Part shown: positions 35,375 through 43,763 of the stretch, piece after piece
Position numbering within the stretch: the stretch's first letter is position 1
Layout: each line of letters begins with the position of its first letter
Virus record (IMG/VR): IMGVR_UViG_3300044858_003558
Span: 1-55,670 of that record
Source: a virus
Strand: one strand, 5' to 3'
DNA: 55,670 nt
The notes under the pieces: model-generated
Database searches by the model: none
What the model saw: the letters and a program-made list of their open reading frames with translations, nothing else
Told to the model about the DNA's origin: nothing
Made by a program: the position numbers and the translations under genes

Positions 35375-36502
35375 TTGATAACTAATACTGGCAAAGAAAT
35401 TGTGGCAAAGTACCTTTTAGGCACTGCCCCAGCATTCGCATCCTACATGGCTTTTGGTTCTGGACCACAACCATTAGGGTCTGCAGACTCACACAGTTTT
35501 AATACATATGCACAAAAAGAATCGTTAGACTTTGAAATGTTTAGGGTACCGATTTCATCTCGTGGTTATGTATATGAAGATGGAGTAAATAAGTTAGTGT
35601 TTACAGGAGAACTTCCTAGCCAGGAAAAATATGAAATTACTGAAATTGGAATTTATTCTGCTGGAAGCAATCCATCTGCTGCGGGATTTGATAGCAGAAA
35701 TATTGTTTTATTTTCACAAGAAGAGGCTTGGCAATCAGTAACTGCATCAACAGCAAATATACCTGTTGTAACTACTGCATTAGATCCTGGTGATGATAAT
35801 GTTATTGATGTTGCCTATGATGTTTTTCAAGCAAATTCTGATAATAGAATTTTTTATAGAAATAATAGAAATGACTATCATGAAAGATGTAGGTTTTTTA
35901 ATAATGTTATTCTTGTGGCTGGAGATTTTTCTAGTATTAAAGATGCTACATCTTCTACAAATTTATCATCGGCATATCATATTTTAAAAACTGGAACATC
36001 AATTAACTTATCTCAAAACTCTCTATCTGATAAAATTAAAATTGCCTTTTCTGTTATAAATAAGTCTGCAGCCCTAACACTCTCAACCCCCTACACTGGC
36101 CCAGATAGCGTAAAAATTATTGTTGATTTTATCAATACATCTACTAAAAAAGCAAGATTAATTTTTAATGTTGTTGATGCAGGAAACGCAAGCATTGATT
36201 TTTCAAGCAATAGATATTATACTATTGAAAAAAATATTTCAGATGTTGTACAAGAAGATGGATTTTCTTGGGCAGATGTAACATCTTTAAAAATATATGC
36301 TTGTGCAGTTACAAGTAATGCATTGACCGATAATTACTATATTGGTCTTGATGCAATTAGAATTGAAAATGTAACAACTCAAAATCCACTATATGGATTA
36401 ACAGCATATACAGTAGTAAAAAATGCTGATGAGCAACCAATACTAAAAGCATCAAACACAAATAATTATATAGAGTATAGGATGTCTGTTGGTGTTGAAT
36501 AA
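35375..36502 (+). CDS. Minor tail protein
   Basis: A 375-residue protein beginning MITNTGKEIVAKYLLGTAPAFASYMAFGSG, a start I recall from phage minor tail proteins. The TTG start lies 2 bases after the preceding stop and probably depends on coupling; no better start is present nearby. Residues about 160-335 look like a carbohydrate-binding-type beta sandwich (RCRFFNNVILVAGDFSS...ALTLSTPYTGPDSVKIIVDFIN...DNYYIGLDAIRIENV). The end (NNYIEYRMSVGVE) overlaps the next gene by TAATG. Likely part of the tail tip and possibly glycan-binding. Confidence 0.6.
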   Translation: MITNTGKEIVAKYLLGTAPAFASYMAFGSGPQPLGSADSHSFNTYAQKESLDFEMFRVPISSRGYVYEDGVNKLVFTGELPSQEKYEITEIGIYSAGSNPSAAGFDSRNIVLFSQEEAWQSVTASTANIPVVTTALDPGDDNVIDVAYDVFQANSDNRIFYRNNRNDYHERCRFFNNVILVAGDFSSIKDATSSTNLSSAYHILKTGTSINLSQNSLSDKIKIAFSVINKSAALTLSTPYTGPDSVKIIVDFINTSTKKARLIFNVVDAGNASIDFSSNRYYTIEKNISDVVQEDGFSWADVTSLKIYACAVTSNALTDNYYIGLDAIRIENVTTQNPLYGLTAYTVVKNADEQPILKASNTNNYIEYRMSVGVE

Positions 36503-36987
36503 TGGCAGATAAAAATATTAAAAAATCTATTATTAAAAACAAAGATCTTCCACCTTTTAGTGGGCAAACTGGAAAAATTAGATTAAGATATAGAGTTATT
36601 TCTGAAGATAGAAACAGAGCATCGCACTGGTCAAAAATACAAGAGGTTGCGTTGCCAACAATTGCTTCTCCATATTCATATACTTTATCTGTACAACAAC
36701 AGGGAAGCACTTCAATTTATGAAGTAATCTTACAGTGGGCTCCTTCAGGAATAGAGTTGCAATATATGAGAAATTATGATATATTTTTAAAAACAAATAC
36801 TGCGGTTGGAGAACCAGCAGTTTCAACCTATTCATATAGCAAGACCGAACAAGGATTTTTTAGTGTTAGATTTCTGTTAGATCAAAATGACGTAGACAAT
36901 TTTAATGTTATTGTTCAAAATGCAACATATGATAGGATAATAAATACCAATCAGATTTTAGTTAAAACAACTAAAGAAAATCTTTAA
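36502..36987 (+). CDS. Minor tail protein, Fn3-like
   Basis: A 161-residue protein. After a basic start it reads TGKIRLRYRVISEDRNRASHWSKIQEV, followed by a beta-rich body (YEVILQWAPSGIELQYMRNYDIFLKTN) typical of a single fibronectin III-like domain. I recall the RYRVISEDRNRxSxWS motif from tail proteins of other phages. It is coupled to the upstream minor tail gene, so it probably joins the same tip assembly. Confidence 0.55.
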   Translation: MADKNIKKSIIKNKDLPPFSGQTGKIRLRYRVISEDRNRASHWSKIQEVALPTIASPYSYTLSVQQQGSTSIYEVILQWAPSGIELQYMRNYDIFLKTNTAVGEPAVSTYSYSKTEQGFFSVRFLLDQNDVDNFNVIVQNATYDRIINTNQILVKTTKENL

Positions 36988-36996
36988 TTCGGAATG

Positions 36997-37005
36997 TGCT
37001 ATAAT
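36997..37005 (+). promoter_or_regulatory. Extended -10 promoter TGcTATAAT, leaderless
   Basis: A perfect extended -10, 8 bases before an ATG with no Shine-Dalgarno. It starts the transcription unit that runs from the last tail gene into the DNA-metabolism block. Confidence 0.65.
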
Positions 37006-37013
37006 TAAATATC

Positions 37014-37457
37014 ATGCCTGAGTTACCAATACCACAAAGAGGTCAGCCATTAGATGTTTCATACATCTCTAGCATTGTTACAACAGTTAATCAACTTTTA
37101 AGACAGTCCTCTCCAACATCTTCTAATAATACTAAAATTGTTGGGACTACCACACCAAGAACAGGTTATGAGGTTCCAACACCAGGAGCCTCTATATATG
37201 GCGAAACTGTAAACGTAACTAATGCTGCTACCACTACGGCTGGAGGAGAAGTTCCATTTAAAGTTAACTTTAGTTTTAAATATCCACCAATTGTAGTTGC
37301 AACACCATGGAATAAGGGTGGAACAGAGGCTGGTAAAAATGTTTCTGTGTTTCTTACAAATGTTACAACATCAGAGGCCAACCTTGTTGCAAAGTTTTCT
37401 TCTAATGGTGTTGCTACAATAGATGTTAATGTTCTTGTTATTGGAATTCCAAATTGA
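37014..37457 (+). CDS. Probable minor tail or virion protein
   Basis: A 147-residue protein with a Pro/Gln-rich start (MPELPIPQRGQPLDVSYI), a Ser/Thr/Pro linker and a beta-rich end with FKVNFSFKYPPIVVATPWN, the pattern of small tail spike or tip domains where a strand pair is followed by an aromatic loop (compare H-type and D-type receptor-binding ends). It is the last structural-looking gene before the replication genes. Its last 4 bases overlap the next start (TTGA). Confidence 0.5.
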   Translation: MPELPIPQRGQPLDVSYISSIVTTVNQLLRQSSPTSSNNTKIVGTTTPRTGYEVPTPGASIYGETVNVTNAATTTAGGEVPFKVNFSFKYPPIVVATPWNKGGTEAGKNVSVFLTNVTTSEANLVAKFSSNGVATIDVNVLVIGIPN

Positions 37458-37642
37458 AATGTGCAAAATGTAAAGGCAAAATCCTAGTAGACCGTCAATT
37501 TAGCACATCTGAGCATCTTGAGGTATACTGTATTATGTGTGGTAAAAGAAAATTTTATCATCCACCAGATAGTTCTAAAGAGGGATCATGGCTGCTTTCT
37601 CAGGAAAAGATAAGGGCAAAGACTACAATAGCGCCCCTGTAA
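37454..37642 (+). CDS. Small Zn-ribbon protein
   Basis: A 62-residue protein starting with TTG in a TTGA stop-start overlap. Two Cys pairs (C3/C6 and C26/C29; CAKC and CIMC) form a likely zinc ribbon. Such small phage zinc proteins often bind DNA, RNA polymerase or other proteins. The 3' end overlaps the next gene by 55 bases in another frame. Confidence 0.6.
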   Translation: MKCAKCKGKILVDRQFSTSEHLEVYCIMCGKRKFYHPPDSSKEGSWLLSQEKIRAKTTIAPL

Positions 37643-38133
37643 TTTCTGGCAGCAAAAAAATATGGTTTCTTAATGGAGACCTTGTAAGAATATATCACAA
37701 TAGCAGATCTACTGGTACTATAACTTTATACAACATTAATAAAGATCAAAATGAAATTTGTTTTTTACATGAGTTTAAAAAGAAAAGAGAGCGAGCATAT
37801 ACCGTGAGTGAAACATCACAACTATTAAATAGACATAGAAAATATATGCCACGTTTAATGAAAAAAGGTATTATTCCATCTCCTAAAGGATGTAGTAAAT
37901 ATGGAAAAGTAGGTTTTCAGATTAGATCATATTATTCTGAAAGTCAGGTTAGAGAGATGAGAGATATTCTTGCATCAATTCATCAAGGGCAACCAAGAAA
38001 AGATGGACTAATTACAAACAATAATACTCCCACTAAACAAGAGTTGACACGCAGAATGGGCGATGGTATACTTACATATACAAGAACTGAAGATGGTAGA
38101 TTTATCCCTGTTTGGAATGAAAGCATTAACTAG
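37588..38133 (+). CDS. MerR/excisionase-like DNA-binding protein
   Basis: A 181-residue basic protein. Residues about 71-100 read YTVSETSQLLNRHRKYMPRLMKKGIIPSP, a helix-turn-helix of the MerR/excisionase type (the xxxSExAxLLxxHRxTVxRLxxxGxIPxP pattern), followed by a wing-like segment with two Tyr (QIRSYYSESQVREMRDIL). An N-terminal beta domain of about 60 residues precedes it. It probably controls phage transcription, since it sits at the head of the replication block. AGAGGG precedes the ATG. Confidence 0.65.
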   Translation: MAAFSGKDKGKDYNSAPVISGSKKIWFLNGDLVRIYHNSRSTGTITLYNINKDQNEICFLHEFKKKRERAYTVSETSQLLNRHRKYMPRLMKKGIIPSPKGCSKYGKVGFQIRSYYSESQVREMRDILASIHQGQPRKDGLITNNNTPTKQELTRRMGDGILTYTRTEDGRFIPVWNESIN

Positions 38134-38148
38134 GCCTTTGGAGGACTA

Positions 38149-38358
38149 ATGGAACAAAACGAAAACACTAAGGTATCTGTTACTTTAGGATATACATTAA
38201 ATCTTGGCAATTTTCAATCGCTACGGCTTGATTTGGGAGTAGTAGATGCAAAGAGGCAGGGTGAGACAACCAACGATGCTATGGAACGCGTCTATGGCTT
38301 TGTAGAGGCTAAATTGACTGAGAAGATCAATGAGGCTAAGGCAGAAATAGAAGAATAA
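38149..38358 (+). CDS. Small conserved phage protein
   Basis: A 69-residue protein with a GGAGG site. It reads KVSVTLGYTLNLGNFQSLRLDLGVVD followed by a helical end (AMERVYGFVEAKLTEKINEAKAEIEE). I recall similar small proteins near helicase genes in actinophages and other phages. Function unknown. Its stop overlaps the next ATG (TAATG). Confidence 0.55.
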   Translation: MEQNENTKVSVTLGYTLNLGNFQSLRLDLGVVDAKRQGETTNDAMERVYGFVEAKLTEKINEAKAEIEE

Positions 38359-38666
38359 TGGCAGACCGCAAAGACCGAATGGCTTTGCTAAGCAGATATT
38401 CTAAGTATCATAACGAAAGATATCAGGCAAAGTCTACTTTAAATTTAAATGTAGAACAGTGGGCCTCAGATGCGTTAATTGAGTCCTATGGATTGCCAGC
38501 ATGTTACGATTTACTTCAATACTATTTTAAAGTGGCACAAGATCCGTCTTGGAATTATTTTGCATATAATGCTGAAAAAATTTTAAAGGCTAAACTTGAT
38601 AAAGAGCAAGATGATAAAGATCGATTAGAAAGACGTAGGAAGGCAAGGGCGTGGCTAAGTGAATAA
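38358..38666 (+). CDS. Hypothetical protein preceding helicase
   Basis: A 102-residue helical, charged protein: an N-terminal basic half, then IESYGLPACYDLLQYYFKVAQDPSWNYFAYNAEKILKAKL and a very basic end (DRLERRRKARAWLSE). It overlaps the helicase start by 8 bases. The size, helical character and position would suit a helicase partner such as a loader, but there is no motif that proves this. Confidence 0.5.
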   Translation: MADRKDRMALLSRYSKYHNERYQAKSTLNLNVEQWASDALIESYGLPACYDLLQYYFKVAQDPSWNYFAYNAEKILKAKLDKEQDDKDRLERRRKARAWLSE

Positions 38667-39885
38667 CTCAGAAGCAAAAGTAATTAATGCTGTATTAAAA
38701 GATAAGCAGATACACGTTCTATTACAGGCTAACGTTGATGGCATTCTTAGAACGCACTCAGATATCTGGAATTTTATTAGAAATTATTTTGAGCACAATA
38801 GTTCTGTTCCACCAGCATCACTTGTCGTTGAAAAGTTTAGAGACTTTGAGGTAATTGAAGATATTGGAGCAACTAAGCACCATCTAGAAGAATTACAGCA
38901 TGAATATTTAAATGATAGCCTTAAAGACATTCTGCGTTCTGCAGCAGGAGATGTTCAAAATGACAAGGGTGTAGAAGCATTAAATAATTTAATTACAAAA
39001 ACGTCAGAGTTAAAAAAGAATACATCTGCCGTTCGTGATATTGATGTTATTGATCTAGATTCTGCAATTGCTTATTTTGATCATCTCAAAAAAATGGAAG
39101 CAGCGGGCAATGTAGGAATTAAAACTGGACTACCAGGATTTGACAACTATCTACCATCTGGAATTACTGGTGGACAACTAGGAGTATTCCTTGCATATCC
39201 AGGAATTGGTAAGTCTTGGCTTGCACTTTATTTTGCGGTACAGGCTTGGAAGCAAGGCAAGACACCACTAATTATTAGTCTTGAGATGTCTGAAACAGAG
39301 GTTCGTAATCGTGTATTTACAATTATGGGTGAAGGACTTTGGTCGCATCGTAAAATTAGTCAAGGTAATATTGAGATAGACACATTAAAGGAATGGCACA
39401 AGCGCCACCTTGAAGGCAAGAACCCATTTCATATTATCTCAAATGATCAGGGTGGAGAGATTAGTCCGTCTGTTCTACGTGGCAAGATAGACCAATATAA
39501 ACCAGACTTTGTTATTGTGGATTATCTACAACTTATGACACCAAATCAAAAATCTGATAATGAAACAGTAAGAATGAAGAACTTGTCTCGTGAACTTAAA
39601 CTTATGGCTATTTCAGAAGAGGTTCCAATTATTGCTATCTCCTCTGCTACCCCAGATGATGTAAATGATCTTAGCAGTGTCCCTACGCTTGGTCAGACTG
39701 CCTGGTCTAGACAGATTGCGTACGATGCTGACTGGGTTATGGCTTTGGGTAGGGCAACTAACTCAGATATCATTGAGTGTGCCTTTAGAAAGAATCGTAA
39801 TGGTTTTATGGGTGAGTTTTTAGTGCAGGTAGACTTTGATAAAGGTTACTATCGATACAAAGACTACGAAGATAAGGCGTTATAA
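38659..39885 (+). CDS. dnaB: DnaB-type replicative helicase
   Basis: A 408-residue RecA-fold helicase. Walker A is at residues about 179-187 (AYPGIGKSW) and Walker B near 284-291 (DFVIVDYLQL). SLEMSETEVRNR at about 208-218 is the H1a-type motif and TAWSRQIAYDADWVMAL the later sensor/DNA-binding motif, with an arginine-finger-type FRKNRNG. The N-terminal 120 residues correspond to the DnaB N-terminal domain in reduced form, so the protein is somewhat shorter than the bacterial enzyme (about 450). It would unwind phage DNA at forks together with the primase encoded two genes later. GTG start inside the preceding gene. Confidence 0.9.
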   Translation: MNNSEAKVINAVLKDKQIHVLLQANVDGILRTHSDIWNFIRNYFEHNSSVPPASLVVEKFRDFEVIEDIGATKHHLEELQHEYLNDSLKDILRSAAGDVQNDKGVEALNNLITKTSELKKNTSAVRDIDVIDLDSAIAYFDHLKKMEAAGNVGIKTGLPGFDNYLPSGITGGQLGVFLAYPGIGKSWLALYFAVQAWKQGKTPLIISLEMSETEVRNRVFTIMGEGLWSHRKISQGNIEIDTLKEWHKRHLEGKNPFHIISNDQGGEISPSVLRGKIDQYKPDFVIVDYLQLMTPNQKSDNETVRMKNLSRELKLMAISEEVPIIAISSATPDDVNDLSSVPTLGQTAWSRQIAYDADWVMALGRATNSDIIECAFRKNRNGFMGEFLVQVDFDKGYYRYKDYEDKAL

Positions 39886-39886
39886 T
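39881..39886 (+). promoter_or_regulatory. -10 box TATAAT overlapping helicase stop
   Basis: TATAAT overlaps the helicase TAA and ends 5 bases before the GTG of the next gene. It could make a leaderless transcript, but no -35 or TG is present, so this is weaker than the others. Confidence 0.35.
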
Positions 39887-39891
39887 ATAAT

Positions 39892-40215
39892 GTGTCACTT
39901 CATCACAAACCGATTAAAAACTTCTATCTTGATGGCATCATCAAGGATGAATCTCACATACCTAGACTTAAAGAAGAATATCTACGTCTTTTGGTCATCC
40001 AGATGCGTGAAACTGGATATGCCCCAAGAATTGACATTGAACCAGACTTTACGCTAAAATATGATAGTGACAAAAATTATTTTGAGTTTGCCCTTACAGC
40101 ATATGGAATGCACGTTGGAAGAAAGAAGATACAGTGGATAATCGCGGTAGACGGGTACAGACCAATACATATACAGAAGAACAGATTAAAAGAGTCCTTG
40201 TTGGATCAGGCATAA
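39892..40215 (+). CDS. Hypothetical protein between helicase and primase
   Basis: A 107-residue protein starting with GTG. It has a helical first half (DGIIKDESHIPRLKEEYLRLLVIQMRETGY) and a beta-type second half (PDFTLKYDSDKNYFEFALTAYGMHVGRKKIQWIIAVDG). I recall similar proteins beside helicase/primase genes in actinophages, but no function. Its last 82 bases are shared in another frame with the start of the primase gene. The two frames both look real: the primase start is in a conserved part of that protein and the codon use here is normal. Confidence 0.55.
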   Translation: MSLHHKPIKNFYLDGIIKDESHIPRLKEEYLRLLVIQMRETGYAPRIDIEPDFTLKYDSDKNYFEFALTAYGMHVGRKKIQWIIAVDGYRPIHIQKNRLKESLLDQA

Positions 40216-41078
40216 CATTAGAATCAGAAGTTGGTTCAGACTTTATTATATTTTGTCCATATCACAATAACACAAGAACACCAGCAGGAGAAGTGTCTAA
40301 AGAAAGTGGATTGTTCTTTTGTTTTAGTTGTCAGCAAACAGCAGAACTTCAAGAACTTATTATGAAGATGACTGGTAGGTCTTATTTTGAGTCTATCAGA
40401 TTTATTAAGAGTAAAGAAAAAGAAACTAACATTGAAAATCTTATTAATAAAAAGTTATATAAACCAAAAGAGTTTATTCAATATGATGAGGTATTAATCA
40501 AAAGATTGAACAATCAAACGCTAGAGTCTCCTAGAGCAATGCGATATTTTGAAGGTAGACAAATAACAAAAAAATCTATAGAGAAGTTTAGCCTTGGCTA
40601 TTCTGAAAAACAAGATATGGTTACAATACCAGTTCAATCCCCAGAAGGAATGACCATTGGTTTTGTTGCACGAACTATTGAAAATAAAGAGTTTAAGAAT
40701 ACTCCAGGACTTCCAAAAAGTAAAATACTTTTTAATTTGCATAGAGTAAAACAGTCAAATAAAGTTTATGTCGTAGAGTCCTCATTTGATGCTATTAGAT
40801 TAGACCAGGTTGGATTTTCAGCAGTAGCAACATTAGGTGCAAATGTATCAAGTTCTCAGATAGAATTGCTTAAAAAATATTTTAATGAAGTGTGTGTGAT
40901 TGTTGACAATGATGATGCTGGAAACTCCATGGGAAGTAAAATAGTTGAAAAAATAGGCAGCAGATCACAAATCATTAGACTTGATAAAAAGTACAAAGAT
41001 ATTGGAGATATGCTAGATTCTGATATAATAGAGTTAGAAAGTGATTTTAAATCAGACATAATAGGAAGGTTACAATAA
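40134..41078 (+). CDS. dnaG: DnaG-type primase (short)
   Basis: A 314-residue primase that makes RNA primers. The CHC2-type zinc finger is visible (C41, H44, C63, C66; CPYH...CFSC). The Toprim catalytic core follows: VYVVESSFDAIRL (acidic Glu/Asp), then VCVIVDNDDAG with the metal-binding DxD, and KDIGDML near the end. It is about half the length of bacterial DnaG and lacks the C-terminal helicase-binding domain. Start GTG lies within the preceding gene. Its stop overlaps the next gene (TAATG), so the oxidoreductase cassette downstream is translationally coupled to primase. Confidence 0.88.
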   Translation: MDNRGRRVQTNTYTEEQIKRVLVGSGITLESEVGSDFIIFCPYHNNTRTPAGEVSKESGLFFCFSCQQTAELQELIMKMTGRSYFESIRFIKSKEKETNIENLINKKLYKPKEFIQYDEVLIKRLNNQTLESPRAMRYFEGRQITKKSIEKFSLGYSEKQDMVTIPVQSPEGMTIGFVARTIENKEFKNTPGLPKSKILFNLHRVKQSNKVYVVESSFDAIRLDQVGFSAVATLGANVSSSQIELLKKYFNEVCVIVDNDDAGNSMGSKIVEKIGSRSQIIRLDKKYKDIGDMLDSDIIELESDFKSDIIGRLQ

Positions 41079-41617
41079 TGGCAATTGAAAACGTATTTTC
41101 TAGTTTTAATAACAATTCTACAATTGTAGATGTATTTATGGAAAATCCAAAAAAGTATGGAACAGCATTAGTTTTGGCTCAGGAAATTTTAAGAGAGGAT
41201 AGCGCCCTTTCATCAAAAGATAGAGAGATTGTTGCTATGTTTACATCATCTTTGAATGGATGTAAATACTGCACTGGATCTCATCTTGTATTTGCAAAAT
41301 CTTTAAATGCAGATGAAGAAGAATTAAAAAATATTGTTGATCAAGATTATGAAAGTCACAAACTAAAAACAATTTTAGACTTGGTTAAAAAGTTAACTTT
41401 GACTCCTTCACAACTAACAAAATCTGATTATCAAAATGTTTTTGATGCTGGATTTTCTGAAGCAGAACTCAAGGATGCAATTTCAGTTTGTGCAATTTTT
41501 AATTTCTATAACAGAATCGTTGAAGGGCATGGAATTGTTCAAGAAAATTATGCTGAGTGGGAATTTGCAGCAGAACAAATTAATAAGGCTGGATACGATA
41601 GGAGATATTCGGTTTGA
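41078..41617 (+). CDS. AhpD/carboxymuconolactone decarboxylase-like protein
   Basis: A 179-residue protein resembling AhpD-type peroxidase-related enzymes. The signature is clear: E50 in KDREIVAM and C62/C65/H69 in NGCKYCTGSH, the redox dithiol and general-acid set of that family. The second half is helical (ELKDAISVCAIFNFYNRIVEGHGI). AhpD proteins reduce peroxides or pass electrons from a thiol system. The gene is locked between primase (TAATG) and a FAD halogenase (4-base TTGA overlap), which suggests the two oxidoreductases act together, perhaps by providing or protecting reducing power. The actual reaction is unknown. Confidence 0.75.
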   Translation: MAIENVFSSFNNNSTIVDVFMENPKKYGTALVLAQEILREDSALSSKDREIVAMFTSSLNGCKYCTGSHLVFAKSLNADEEELKNIVDQDYESHKLKTILDLVKKLTLTPSQLTKSDYQNVFDAGFSEAELKDAISVCAIFNFYNRIVEGHGIVQENYAEWEFAAEQINKAGYDRRYSV

Positions 41618-43047
41618 AAATAGTTGTAGTCGGAGGAGGAACATCTGGTTATATTGTTGCTCTAAAGATGCAAAAAAAATTCCCACATCATAATGTTACA
41701 GTTATTGAAAACTCTTCAATAGGCATTGTTGGTGTGGGAGAGGCAACCTCTGGAAATTTTTTACCAATGTTAAAAGAATTTGGTATTGATATTGGTACTT
41801 TTATGAAAGAGACTAATGCCACGATCAAGATGGGGTCTTTATTTTGCAACTGGAATGATGAAGATATTGATTTCTTTGTTCCATTAATATTACAAAATAA
41901 AATTTATAATGATAAGTATTTGTCTTTAATATCTACAGCCATAAAACAAGATGGTAGTTTAATAAACATAGATGAAAGTACAAAATATTCATTGCAAAAT
42001 AAAGTTCCTGTTTCTTTTAATAAAAAAAATGGATTACAAACAGCAATACATTTTGATACATTTTTATGTTCAAAGTTTTTAAAAAAAGTAGCCATTGATA
42101 TGGGAATAACAATAGTTGATGATTTAGTAGTAGGTTTTAAAACAGAGGGCGATGAAATTAATTCTATTCAATTATCAAACAGTTCTATGGATGTAGATTT
42201 TGTTTTTGATTGTTCTGGATTTAATAGAGTTATTGTTGGAAACTTTTATAAAGAAAAATGGATAAGCGCTAACAAAACCTTACCAATAAATAGTTCTATT
42301 GTTGGTCAAGTTCCAATGGGAGATTCTATTCCACCTTATAGTAAAATAACTGCACTAGACTATGGATGGACGTTTGAAATTCCAACTAGATCACGATATG
42401 GCATGGGATATAATTTTGATAGTAACTTTATTTCCGAAGAAGATGCAGTGCTAGAAATGAAAACTAAAATAAATAAAAACTGGGAACCAGCAAGATGTAT
42501 AAAGTATGATGCTGGATTTTATGAAAAGCAATTTATTGGTAACTGTTTAGCAGTAGGATTATCTGCTAGTTTTTTTGAACCACTAGAAGCAAGCGCATTA
42601 ATGAATGTTATTTCAGTTATGGAAGAGTTTGCAGATTCTTTTGAGGAATATCTTGTTGATAAAATCAATTTTAGAGATAAAATTAATAACTATATAAAAA
42701 ATCTAGAAGATGACATAATTGCTGCAATTTATATACATTACGTAACTAACAAAAAAAATAATAGTTTTTGGCAAGATTTTACTAAAAACAATAAAATGCC
42801 AGATAAGATATCAAACTTTTTAGAACAAATGAAAACAAACATTCCAGTTCCAAGTAAATCTGATTTTGTTAACAAGACTGGGTCTTACCTCAATGATTAT
42901 TTTATAAAAATATACTATGGAAATGGTATAAAAAATTATTCTGTAATTGATCAATATAATGAAAAATTATATTATCAATATATTGATATTATAAATAAAA
43001 AAGATATTCAATGGATTAAACACCAAGATATGCTAGAATTGTTATAG
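41614..43047 (+). CDS. FAD-dependent halogenase (tryptophan-halogenase family)
   Basis: A 477-residue flavoenzyme. The dinucleotide fold GGGTSG (G7, G9, G12), VGVGEAT (about 39-45), the catalytic-type Lys at K72 in ATIKMGSLFCNW and the GNCLAVGLSASFFEPLEASAL segment (FAD and halide site, E322/E325) match tryptophan halogenases. The diagnostic WxWxIP is present as GWTFEIP (W252, F254), with the second Trp replaced by Phe. Such enzymes use FADH2, oxygen and a halide to halogenate aromatic or other electron-rich compounds; phage relatives exist in cyanophages, one of which (VirX1) has been characterised. No flavin reductase is seen here. TTG start with AGGAGA 8 bases upstream. Codons are Arg-AGA-rich and AT-rich compared with the polymerase gene. 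Confidence 0.88.
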   Translation: MKIVVVGGGTSGYIVALKMQKKFPHHNVTVIENSSIGIVGVGEATSGNFLPMLKEFGIDIGTFMKETNATIKMGSLFCNWNDEDIDFFVPLILQNKIYNDKYLSLISTAIKQDGSLINIDESTKYSLQNKVPVSFNKKNGLQTAIHFDTFLCSKFLKKVAIDMGITIVDDLVVGFKTEGDEINSIQLSNSSMDVDFVFDCSGFNRVIVGNFYKEKWISANKTLPINSSIVGQVPMGDSIPPYSKITALDYGWTFEIPTRSRYGMGYNFDSNFISEEDAVLEMKTKINKNWEPARCIKYDAGFYEKQFIGNCLAVGLSASFFEPLEASALMNVISVMEEFADSFEEYLVDKINFRDKINNYIKNLEDDIIAAIYIHYVTNKKNNSFWQDFTKNNKMPDKISNFLEQMKTNIPVPSKSDFVNKTGSYLNDYFIKIYYGNGIKNYSVIDQYNEKLYYQYIDIINKKDIQWIKHQDMLELL

Positions 43048-43052
43048 CATAG

Positions 43053-43081
43053 TTGCACAAAACAACCATCTATGATAAACT
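43053..43081 (+). promoter_or_regulatory. Promoter TTGCAC-17-TAAACT with extended TG
   Basis: TTGCAC (43053-43058), a 17-base spacer and TAAACT (43076-43081) with TG at 43073. It drives the SSB-like, DnaE and RecA genes from a 25-30 base leader containing AAGGAG. Confidence 0.6.
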
Positions 43082-43112
43082 AAATAAATAAACAAACAAA
43101 AAGGAGAATAAT

Positions 43113-43760
43113 ATGAGCGTAGTAAAGGGACTAAAAAACATCAATGCCCTGCTCGACAAACCAAAATCAGATGGACCAAAAGTTCGTTGGCTAAAGTTAG
43201 CAGACGGACAATCAGCAAAGATTCGTTTTATTGAAGAACTTGACGAAGACTCTGCAAACTATAACGAAGGTCGTGGACTTGCACTAGTTGTCAAGGAACA
43301 CACCAACCCAAAGGACTACAAGCGTAAGGCTCTAGATACAATGGAGTCAGAAGGTCGTGATTGGGCAGAAGAGATGCATCGCAAGGATCCAAAGGCTGGC
43401 TGGAGAGCCCGTCTTCGTTTCTACTGCAATGTTCTTGTAGACGATGGCCTAGAGCCACCATATGTTGCTATCTGGTCAATGGGTATCAGCAAGCAATCAT
43501 CATTTAATACAATCAAGGAATATGCAATGGAGACTGGAAGCATTTCAAATGTTGTCTGGAAGTTGAGACGTAATGGTCAGGGAACTGAAACCAACTACAC
43601 ACTTATTCCATCTGCACCAGATAAGGAGCCATTTGATTGGACAGGCACAGAGCCATATCCACTAGAGTCTGCTCTTCGTAAGATTCCTTATGCAGAACAA
43701 GAAGCGTTCTACCTTGGCTTTGACAGCCCATCAATTACCAGCACAAATACTGACTGGTAG
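43113..43760 (+). CDS. Putative ssDNA-binding protein
   Basis: A 215-residue soluble protein with a strong promoter and AAGGAG site, and abundant-protein codons, placed between primase and polymerase. Its core reads VRWLKLADGQSAKIRFIEELDED and later WRARLRFYCNVLVDDGLEPPYVAIWSMGISKQSSFNTIKEY, similar to gp32-like phage ssDNA-binding proteins in which a basic aromatic beta barrel is followed by a WSM/WP segment. I recall that layout from SSB-like genes in other phages. It lacks the classical acidic tail and ends TSTNTDW. Function is inferred from sequence pattern and context. Confidence 0.5.
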   Translation: MSVVKGLKNINALLDKPKSDGPKVRWLKLADGQSAKIRFIEELDEDSANYNEGRGLALVVKEHTNPKDYKRKALDTMESEGRDWAEEMHRKDPKAGWRARLRFYCNVLVDDGLEPPYVAIWSMGISKQSSFNTIKEYAMETGSISNVVWKLRRNGQGTETNYTLIPSAPDKEPFDWTGTEPYPLESALRKIPYAEQEAFYLGFDSPSITSTNTDW

Positions 43761-43763
43761 GAG

